Assembly (NCBI GenBank): GCA_028290325.1 | Contig: JAQGJY010000108.1 | Span: forward strand, 1 to 14,106 | Reading direction: 5' to 3' | DNA length: 14,106 bases | Origin: Tardiphaga sp. | Lineage (GTDB): Bacteria; Pseudomonadota; Alphaproteobacteria; Rhizobiales; Xanthobacteraceae | Part shown: piece after piece, positions 6,047 to 14,106 of the stretch | Position numbering within the stretch: position 1 is the first letter of the stretch | Layout: every line of letters begins with the position of its first letter | The notes under the pieces: model-generated | Databases searched by the model: none | What the model was told of the DNA's origin: nothing | The model's input: only the letters and a program-made list of their open reading frames with translations | Translations under genes and position numbers: made by a program

Positions 6047-7873
6047 ATGGCGCTTGGCTTTTCAGAGGGCGAACGCGAGCGGCTTGACCGCGACGCGATG
6101 GCGATCGTGACCGCGCATCCGCGCGTGATCGATCTGATCGCGCGCGGGGCATTGCTCAATCCAACCGGCAACGCGCTGGTCTATCTGCGAAGCGCGACCG
6201 ACGAGAGCCCGGTTGCCCTCACCTATGACGATCTGATGGGCCTGCTTCAGGCCGCGACCGACTGGTTTCGCAACTTCGGTATCACCTCGTCCGACGCCAT
6301 CGCGATCCTGACGCCGTCCTGTCCCGCGACCTTCGTGGCGCTGTGGGCGGGCACCGTCGCCGGCATCGCCAATCCGCTGAACCTGCTGTTCAGCCGCGAA
6401 GCCATCGCCGCGCAACTCAAGGCCGCCGGCGCCAAAATTCTTTTCGTGCCGCCGCCGGGCGCGCCGGGCGGATTATACGAAAAGGTCGTCGGGCTCGATC
6501 AGGAAGTCCCGACGTTGAAGCGCATCGTCGTGCTGCCGCTCGACGGCACGGTCGCGTTCGACGGCGACGTGCTGCGGCCCGATCCGGCGTGGCGCGATAA
6601 GCTCGGCACCGCCACGGCCGACGATGCCAACCGCGTCGCCGCGATGCTGCCGACCGGCGGCACCACGGGCCATCCGAAAATCACGCGCCTCACCAATCTC
6701 AACATGGTGGCGTCATCGGTCGGCTCAATGCTGTCGATCGGCACCACGGCGCGGGACCGCGCGCTGGTCGCGCTGCCGCTGTTTCATGTCGGCGGCGCCT
6801 TCGTCGGCAGCCTGTCGTCGCTCGCGGCCGGCGCCGCGATCTATCTGCCGACCGCGTTCGGGATGCGAAATCCAGAGGTCGTCACGCAGTTCTGGCGGAT
6901 TCTGGAGCGCTTCGCGATCACCTTCGCCGGGCTCGTGCCGACCAGCCTCGGCGCGGTCGCGGCCGTGCCGGTCGATGGCGCGGACCTCTCGAAGCTGCGG
7001 ATCGTCGCGACCGGCGCATCGACCTGCCCGCCCGAGATCGAGCGCCGTTTTCTGGCGGCATGGGGCGGCGATGCCGTCCGTCAGGTCTATGGCATGACCG
7101 AATTTTCCGGCGCGATCACGCAGGTGCCGCACGACAAGTCGCCCGACGGCGCCGCGGTCGGCCTGCCGGTGGCGCTGGCGCAATTCGCTGTTCTGGCGGA
7201 CGGCCAACTGCATCACGGTCCGTCGCCGATGGGCGAATTGCTGGCGCGCGGGCCGCAGGTGTTTGCCGGTTATGTCGATCCCCGCCAGACCGAAGCCGCG
7301 TTCCACGATGGCTGGCTGCGCACCGGCGATCTTTGCAAGATCGAAGACAGCGGACAGGTGCTCGTCACCGGCCGCATCAAGGATCTCATCATTCGCGGCG
7401 GCCACAATATCGATCCCGCGATGATCGAGGACATCGCGATGCAGTTTCCCGGCGTCTCGCTCGCCGCCGCCGTCGGCCGTCCGGATTCCTATTCGGGCGA
7501 GGTGCCGATGCTGTTCGTCTCGGCCACGCCGGGCGCGTCGATCGACGCCGCGGCATTGGCCGATTTCATGAACGAGCGTGTCGCGGACTCCACCGCGCGG
7601 CCGAAAGCGATCGAGATTGTCGGTGAAATTCCGCTGACGCCGGTCGGCAAGATTTTCAAGCCGCGGTTGCGCGAGATCGCCGCCGAGCAGGCGGTGCGGC
7701 AGGTGTTGTCCGCGCATGCGGCGTCCAGCGCCTTCACCGCGCAGGCGATCACCGATCCCGATCGCGGGCTTTTTGTCCGCGTCACGTTCGAGGGCGACGC
7801 GGCGGCCACCACCAAGGTGACGCGCGAACTCGGCCTGTTGCCGGTCGCGACGCAGATCGTCGGCCCGACGTGA
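6047..7873 (+). CDS. Acyl-CoA synthetase 1 (AMP-forming) with C-terminal extension
   Basis: This is a 608-aa ANL-superfamily enzyme expected to adenylate a carboxylic acid and transfer it to CoA. The ATG at 6047 is preferred to the GTG at 6041 because AGGGGA (6035-6040) overlaps or abuts the GTG but is well spaced from the ATG. Motifs: phosphate loop LPTGGTTGHPK (201-211), YGMTEFSG (348-355), RTGDL (425-429), hinge GRIKDLIIRGGHNIDP (442-457) and the catalytic lysine K535 in TPVGKIFK. GHNIDP replaces the usual GENIYP. About 60 residues continue past the normal end of the family (roughly 547-608) and form a small extra domain. This shape recalls a 600-630 aa subgroup of uncharacterised AMP-binding proteins. 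It is followed 52 bp later by the BKACE gene. The acyl substrate cannot be predicted. Confidence 0.9.
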   Translation: MALGFSEGERERLDRDAMAIVTAHPRVIDLIARGALLNPTGNALVYLRSATDESPVALTYDDLMGLLQAATDWFRNFGITSSDAIAILTPSCPATFVALWAGTVAGIANPLNLLFSREAIAAQLKAAGAKILFVPPPGAPGGLYEKVVGLDQEVPTLKRIVVLPLDGTVAFDGDVLRPDPAWRDKLGTATADDANRVAAMLPTGGTTGHPKITRLTNLNMVASSVGSMLSIGTTARDRALVALPLFHVGGAFVGSLSSLAAGAAIYLPTAFGMRNPEVVTQFWRILERFAITFAGLVPTSLGAVAAVPVDGADLSKLRIVATGASTCPPEIERRFLAAWGGDAVRQVYGMTEFSGAITQVPHDKSPDGAAVGLPVALAQFAVLADGQLHHGPSPMGELLARGPQVFAGYVDPRQTEAAFHDGWLRTGDLCKIEDSGQVLVTGRIKDLIIRGGHNIDPAMIEDIAMQFPGVSLAAAVGRPDSYSGEVPMLFVSATPGASIDAAALADFMNERVADSTARPKAIEIVGEIPLTPVGKIFKPRLREIAAEQAVRQVLSAHAASSAFTAQAITDPDRGLFVRVTFEGDAAATTKVTRELGLLPVATQIVGPT

Positions 7874-7925
7874 CATCACCACCACGATCCGCATCGCGAC
7901 GCGACCACCGCACCAACGAGGCCAC

Positions 7926-8789
7926 ATGAGCGACAAAGCCATCATCACCTGCTCGCTGAACGGCGTGCTCACCGATCCCAAACAGCACAACGTCCCGGTC
8001 ACGCCGGAGCAGATGGCGCGCGAGGCCAAGGCCGCGTTCAATGCCGGCGCCTCGGTCATGCATATCCATCTGCGGCAGCAGGAGCCCGACAAGGGCCATC
8101 TGCCGTCCTGGGACGTCAGTATCTCAAAGGAAATTCAGCAGGCGATCCGCGAGGCCTGCCCCGGCGTGCTCATCAATCACACCACCGGACAATCCGGCCC
8201 GGATTATCAGGGCCCGCTCGATTGCGTGCGCCAGACCAGGCCGGAAATCGCCGCCTGCAATGCCGGCTCGCTGAATTATCTGAAGGTCAAATCCGACAAC
8301 ACATGGGCGTGGCCGCCGATGCTGTTCGACAACGCCGTGCCGAAAATTCAGGACTATCTCGACGTCATGAAGGCGTCGAACACGCTGCCGGAATTCGAGA
8401 GCTTCGATGTCGGTATCGTGCGCTGCGTCGGCATGTACGCGCAAACCGGCATGTATGACGGCCCGCTGCAATATAACTTCGTGATGGGCGTCGCCTCCGG
8501 CATGCCGGCCGATCCCGAGCTGTTACCGATCCTGCTGAAGCTGAAACACGCCAACGCCAACTGGTCGGTCACCGCGATCGGCCGCGCCGAAATCTGGCCG
8601 CTGCATCTGCGCTGCGCCGAGATGGGCGGCCATCTCCGCACCGGGCTGGAAGACACCTTCTACAAGCCGGACGGCAGCAAGGTGACGTCGAACGGGCCGC
8701 TGATCGAGACGATGGCGTCCTACGCGCGACAGGCCGGGCGCGCGATCGCCAGCCCGGCGGAAGCGCGGGTGATTTTGGGCTTGCATTAG
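7926..8789 (+). CDS. BKACE (DUF849) beta-keto acid cleavage enzyme
   Basis: This is a 287-aa TIM-barrel metalloenzyme of the 3-keto-5-aminohexanoate cleavage (Kce) family. Known members condense a beta-keto acid with acetyl-CoA and split it to acetoacetate plus a new acyl-CoA. Zinc ligands are visible as His46 and His48 in VMHIHLR and Glu242 in RTGLEDTFY. Arg238 and Asp243 in the same segment match the catalytic Arg/Asp pair described for Kce. Other family landmarks are NHTTGQSG (84-91), LPEFESFDVG (154-163) and AIGRAEIWPL (217-226). The ATG at 7926 has AACGAGG upstream. None of the lysine-fermentation partners is here, so a lysine role is unlikely. The neighbours are two CoA ligases and a carboxylase, pointing to another beta-keto acid. 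The substrate of this member is unknown. Confidence 0.9.
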   Translation: MSDKAIITCSLNGVLTDPKQHNVPVTPEQMAREAKAAFNAGASVMHIHLRQQEPDKGHLPSWDVSISKEIQQAIREACPGVLINHTTGQSGPDYQGPLDCVRQTRPEIAACNAGSLNYLKVKSDNTWAWPPMLFDNAVPKIQDYLDVMKASNTLPEFESFDVGIVRCVGMYAQTGMYDGPLQYNFVMGVASGMPADPELLPILLKLKHANANWSVTAIGRAEIWPLHLRCAEMGGHLRTGLEDTFYKPDGSKVTSNGPLIETMASYARQAGRAIASPAEARVILGLH

Positions 8790-8791
8790 TT

Positions 8792-8934
8792 CGTCGTTGC
8801 GAGCCGACAGGCCCTCGGCGACTGGCCGACGATCTGCCGGCGCGGCAATCCAGTCCTGCTGACGCGGCAAGCACGACTGATTTGCTGCGTGGCATCAGCC
8901 CTCGCAAGCGAGGGCTTCGCTTCTCGCAATGACG
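8792..8934. repeat. Palindromic dispersed repeat within the operon
   Basis: The ends CGTCGTTGCGAG (8792-8803) and CTCGCAATGACG (8923-8934) are inverted copies with one mismatch. Inside, GCAATCCAGTC (8845-8855) and GACTGATTTGC (8875-8885) form a second nested inverted pair. A perfect 9-bp stem with a two-base loop (8897-8916, AGCCCTCGC/GCGAGGGCT) sits in the right half. The element fills nearly the whole 170-bp gap between the BKACE and synthetase 2 genes. The outer and inner blocks match a repeat type I know as scattered through genomes of this bacterial group. It could fold into a long hairpin in RNA and affect differential expression. Confidence 0.6.
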
Positions 8935-8959
8935 GCTGCTATGAAAGGGAGGCTTCGAC

Positions 8960-10561
8960 ATGACCAATCTCACAGCCACCGGCGGCGTCACCGGCCCCGG
9001 CGATATCGGCCGGGTGGCGATCGGCGACATCCTGCGCCGCGCCGCGAAACGTTTCGCCGATCGCATCGCGGTCACCGATGGCGACCGCAAGGTCAGCTAT
9101 GCGGAGATCGAGCGCGACGCCAACCGCTTCGCCAATTACCTGATCTCGCGCGGCCTCAAGCCCGGCGATAAAATCTCGACGATCTGCAACAACTCCGTCG
9201 AGATGGTGAAGGCGTTGTTCGGCATTCACCGCGCTGGTCTGATCTGGGTGCCCGTCAACACCATGCTCGGCGCGGCGGATATGGCCTATATCCTCGACCA
9301 CGCCGAGGTGAGGTTCGCGCTGATCGACGACATGCTCTACGCGCAACCGGAACGCCGCGCTGCCCTCGACGAACGCAAGATCGATCTGATCGCGGTCGAT
9401 CTCACCGGCAAGGCTTCGAGCCTCGGCCTCGACCAGTTCAACGCGCTGATCGACGGCCATTCCGATATCGAGCCGGAAATCACCATCAACGATCGCGATC
9501 TGGCGATGATCATCTACACGTCGGGCACCACGTCGCGGCCGAAGGGCGCGATGCATTGCCATCTCGCGGTCGTCATGGCGGTGATGAGCAATTGCGTCGA
9601 GATGGGACTGTCGCGCAACGACGGCATCACCGGGCAGTTTCCACTGTTCCACTGCGCCGGCCACGTGCTGCTGCTGAGCTTCCTCGCGGTCGGCGGCCGC
9701 ATGTCGCTGATGCGCGGCTTCGATCCGATCGCCTGCCTCGACGCGATCAAGCGCGACAGGCTGACCATCTTTGTCGGCCTCGGCCTGATGTATCAGGCAA
9801 TCCTCGATCATCCGCGCCGCGGCGCCTACGATCTGTCCGGGCTGCGGACCTGCATCTACACCATGGCGCCGATGAGCAGGCCGTTGCTCGAGCGCGGCAT
9901 CACCGAGATGTGCCCGAACTTCGTGCTCACGTCGGGCCAGACCGAAATGTATCCGGCGACGACGATGTCGCAACCGGACCGGCAATTGCTGCGCTTCGGC
10001 AATTACTGGGGCGAGTCACTGATGGTCAATGACACCGCGATCATGGACGACGACGGCAGATTGCTGCCGCGCGGCGAGATCGGCGAACTGGTGCATCGCG
10101 GCCCCAACGTGATGATGGGCTATTACAAGGACCCCGCCGCCACCGAGGCCGCGCGCAAACACGGCTGGCACCATACCGGCGATCTCGCGCTGATCGACGC
10201 CCACGGCGAGGTACTGTTTCTCGACCGCAAGAAAGACATGATCAAATCCGGCGGCGAGAACGTCGCCTCGGTGAAGATCGAGGAGACGCTGCTGGCTTTT
10301 CCAGGTGTGCTGAACGCCGCCGTGGTCGGCCTGCCGCATCCGGAATGGGGCGAGGCGGTGTCGGCCTTCGTGACGTTGAAACCCGGTGTCAGCGCCGATC
10401 CCACCGACATCATCGCGCATTGCCGCAAGTCGCTGGGCGGCTTCCAGGTACCGAAGCTGGTGACGATCCTCGACGCGATGCCGATGACCGCGACCGGCAA
10501 GCTGCGCAAGGTCGAGTTGCGCCAGCAGTTCTCCGAGCACTTCGCCAAGGCGGGTGCGTGA
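8960..10561 (+). CDS. Acyl-CoA synthetase 2 (AMP-forming)
   Basis: This is a 533-aa AMP-forming CoA ligase of normal length. The ATG at 8960 follows AAGGGAGG (8945-8952). Motifs: phosphate loop YTSGTTSRPKG (186-196), with Ser where Gly is usual; SGQTEMYP (325-332) in place of the common YGxTE; HHTGDLA (404-410); hinge DRKKDMIKSGGENVAS (422-437); and catalytic lysine K514 in MTATGKLRK. The C-terminal domain has GLPHPEWGEAVSAFV (457-471), typical of medium/long-chain or feruloyl/cyclohexanecarboxyl-type ligases. It is only distantly similar to synthetase 1 and lacks its C-terminal extension, so the two are not a recent duplication. It probably activates the pathway substrate or an intermediate acid. 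The carboxylase genes follow after 117 bp. Confidence 0.92.
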   Translation: MTNLTATGGVTGPGDIGRVAIGDILRRAAKRFADRIAVTDGDRKVSYAEIERDANRFANYLISRGLKPGDKISTICNNSVEMVKALFGIHRAGLIWVPVNTMLGAADMAYILDHAEVRFALIDDMLYAQPERRAALDERKIDLIAVDLTGKASSLGLDQFNALIDGHSDIEPEITINDRDLAMIIYTSGTTSRPKGAMHCHLAVVMAVMSNCVEMGLSRNDGITGQFPLFHCAGHVLLLSFLAVGGRMSLMRGFDPIACLDAIKRDRLTIFVGLGLMYQAILDHPRRGAYDLSGLRTCIYTMAPMSRPLLERGITEMCPNFVLTSGQTEMYPATTMSQPDRQLLRFGNYWGESLMVNDTAIMDDDGRLLPRGEIGELVHRGPNVMMGYYKDPAATEAARKHGWHHTGDLALIDAHGEVLFLDRKKDMIKSGGENVASVKIEETLLAFPGVLNAAVVGLPHPEWGEAVSAFVTLKPGVSADPTDIIAHCRKSLGGFQVPKLVTILDAMPMTATGKLRKVELRQQFSEHFAKAGA

Positions 10562-10591
10562 CGCCGATTTCGGGCGAGCCACGCGCGCGGC

Positions 10592-10637
10592 GCCATCCTG
10601 AGGTGACCGCGCTCTTCCGGCGGCCTTCGAACCATCG
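10592..10637. repeat. Degenerate short palindromic repeat
   Basis: GCCATCCTGAGGTG (10592-10605) and GGCCTTCGAACCATCGG (10622-10638) flank a GC-rich centre. The arrangement ATCCTGAGG...CCTTCGAA..AT resembles another intergenic palindrome common in Bradyrhizobium-like genomes, but the arms are imperfect. It lies in the 117-bp gap between synthetase 2 and the carboxylase beta subunit. Confidence 0.3.
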
Positions 10638-10678
10638 GCCGGGTTTACCGCCACCGCTTGAAGGAACGATCGCACGCT

Positions 10679-12306
10679 ATGTCCATCATTGACTCCACCA
10701 TCTCGCCCTCCAGCGAGGCCTTCAAAGCCAATCGCGACGGCATGCTGGCGCTGATCGGCCGGCTGCGCGCGCTGGAAGAGCGCACCCGCGCGGCCTCGGC
10801 CAAGGCGAAGGACCGCTTCCACAAGCGCGGCCAATTGCTGCCGCGCGAGCGCGTCGCGCTGGTGCTTGATCCCGGCACCCCGTTTCTCGAACTCTCGACG
10901 CTGACCGGCTACATGTTCGACGTCGCCGACGCCGACAAGAGCGTGCCCGGCGGCGGCCTCGTCGCCGGCATCGGGTTCGTCGCCGGCATTCGCTGCCTGG
11001 TGAGCGCGAACGATTCCGGCATTGATGCCGGCGCGCTGCAGCCTTATGGCTTGGACAAGACCATCCGCGCGCAGGAGATCGCGCTGGAGAACAAGCTGCC
11101 TTATGTGCAGCTCGTCGAGAGCGCCGGCGCCAATCTGCTGAAATATCGCGTCGAGGATTTCGTGCGCGGCGGCAACATCTTCCGGAATCTGGCGCGGCTG
11201 TCGGCGGCGGGCCTGCCCGTCGTCACCGTGACGCATGGTTCGTCCACCGCTGGCGGCGCCTATCAGACCGGGCTATCCGACTATATCGTCATGGTGCGCG
11301 GCCGCACCCGCGCGTTTCTCGCCGGACCGCCGCTGCTGAAAGCCGCGACCGGCGAGATCGCGACCGAGGAAGAGCTCGGCGGCGCCGAGATGCATACCAG
11401 CGTGTCGGGCCTCGGCGACTACCTCGCCGAAGACGACCGCGACGCGCTGCGGATCGCGCGCGACATCATGGCAAATCTGACTTGGGATCGTGTCGATCGG
11501 GATCGACCGGCCGATATAAACAACGACGCCAGGCCGCCGCGTTACGCTGCCGAGGAACTGCTCGGCGTGATGCCGATGGATCACAAGCGCCCGGTCGACA
11601 TGCGGCAGGTGATCGCGCGCATCGTTGACGATTCGGATTTCACGGAATTCGGCGTCAATTACGGCATTGCCACCCTCTGCGGCCATGCCCGGATCGAAGG
11701 CCATGCCGTCGGAATCATCACCAATAACGGCCCGCTCGATCCGGCCGGCGCCAACAAGGCGACGCATTTCATTCAGGCGTGCTGCCAGTCGCGGACGCCG
11801 ATCCTCTATCTCAACAACACCACCGGCTACATGGTCGGCAAGGCCTATGAGGAAGCCGGCATGATCAAGCACGGCTCGAAGATGATTCAGGCCGTGACCT
11901 CCGCGACCGTGCCGCAGATCACGCTGTATTGCGGCGCGTCGTTCGGCGCCGGCAATTACGGCATGTGCGGACGCGGCTTCCATCCGCGCTTCTGCTTCTC
12001 GTGGCCGAACGCCAAGACCGCCGTGATGGGCGGCGAGCAGGCCGCCGAGACGATGGCGATCGTCGCCGAGGCCGGCGCGGCGCGTAAGGGGCAAACCGTC
12101 GATCGCGCGCAACTCGACAAGATGAAGGCCGGCATCACCCAGGTGTTCGACAGCCAGATGGATGTGTTCGCGACCTCCGCGCGGGTGCTCGACGACGGTG
12201 TGATCGATCCGCGCGACACCCGCGCCGTCCTGGCTCAGACGCTGGCGATCTGCCGCGAGGCCGAGGCGCGCACGCCGCAACCCATGCAGTTCTCGGTGGC
12301 CCGACC

Positions 12307-12310
<4 letters not shown>
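10679..12310 (+). CDS. Acyl-CoA carboxylase beta subunit (carboxyltransferase), methylcrotonyl/geranyl-CoA type
   Basis: This is a 543-aa carboxyltransferase that moves CO2 from carboxybiotin to an acyl-CoA. ATG 10679 has AAGGAA 12 bases upstream, a long spacing; the alternative TTG at 10658 has no ribosome site. The N-terminal crotonase-fold half contains HGSSTAGGAYQTGLSDY (186-202) with the first oxyanion hole and FLAGPPLLKAATGE (213-226), a signature of the MCC/GCC branch rather than propionyl- or acetyl-CoA carboxylases. EELGGAEMHTSVSGLGDYLAED (231-252) also fits. The C-terminal half has YLNNTTGYMVG (377-387), FGAGNYGMCGRGF (422-434) for the second oxyanion hole, and WPNAKTAVMGGEQAA (442-456). 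Its stop overlaps the alpha subunit start (ATGA, 12307-12310), so the two are translationally coupled. Geranyl-like and methylcrotonyl-like substrates remain possible. Confidence 0.92.

Positions 12311-14106
<1,796 letters not shown>

Noticed and set aside
6725..8092. Long minus-strand open frame (455 codons) opposite synthetase 1
   Set aside because: It is Arg/Asp/His-rich with no domain, mirrors the codon pattern of the plus-strand enzyme, and has no ribosome site; it is a high-GC shadow.

Overview
This is a high-GC window, about two thirds G+C, with codons strongly biased to G/C at third positions. Its gene families and its dispersed palindromic repeats (of the CGTCATTGCGAG...CAATCCAG kind) suggest an alphaproteobacterium of the Bradyrhizobium/Rhodopseudomonas group of Hyphomicrobiales. 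That placement is inferred from style; no rRNA or other marker gene is present. I see no tRNA, rRNA, CRISPR, insertion sequence or phage gene.

Left part (1-2436): the 3' end of a TAXI-type TRAP solute-binding protein, a 317-bp gap with a hairpin and a degenerate repeat, and a Tat-exported Bug/TctC-type solute-binding protein. These are followed by two small exported proteins of unknown function transcribed divergently: a six-cysteine protein on the minus strand and a 101-aa protein on the plus strand.

Middle (2514-5181): an acyl-CoA dehydrogenase of the isovaleryl/long-chain type, with the catalytic Glu on the internal helix. It converges, with a 6-bp gap, on a minus-strand branched-chain-amino-acid-type ABC solute-binding protein. 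A 313-bp divergent control region separates that gene from an AraC-family regulator.

Right part (5182-14106, all plus strand): AraC-family regulator, acyl-CoA synthetase 1 (with a C-terminal extension), a BKACE/DUF849 beta-keto acid cleavage enzyme, a palindromic repeat, acyl-CoA synthetase 2, and the beta (carboxyltransferase) and alpha (biotin carboxylase) subunits of a methylcrotonyl/geranyl-CoA-type carboxylase. The alpha subunit runs off the right edge just as its biotin-carrier domain begins.

Taken together, 2514-14106 reads as a catabolic cluster for an imported organic acid. It has an uptake protein, CoA activation, alpha,beta-dehydrogenation, biotin-dependent carboxylation and cleavage of a beta-keto acid, probably under the AraC regulator. 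The layout resembles leucine/isovalerate (Liu) and acyclic terpene (Atu) catabolism. It differs in having a BKACE enzyme and two CoA ligases, and in lacking, within the window, an enoyl-CoA hydratase and an HMG-CoA-type lyase. The substrate cannot be read from the sequence.
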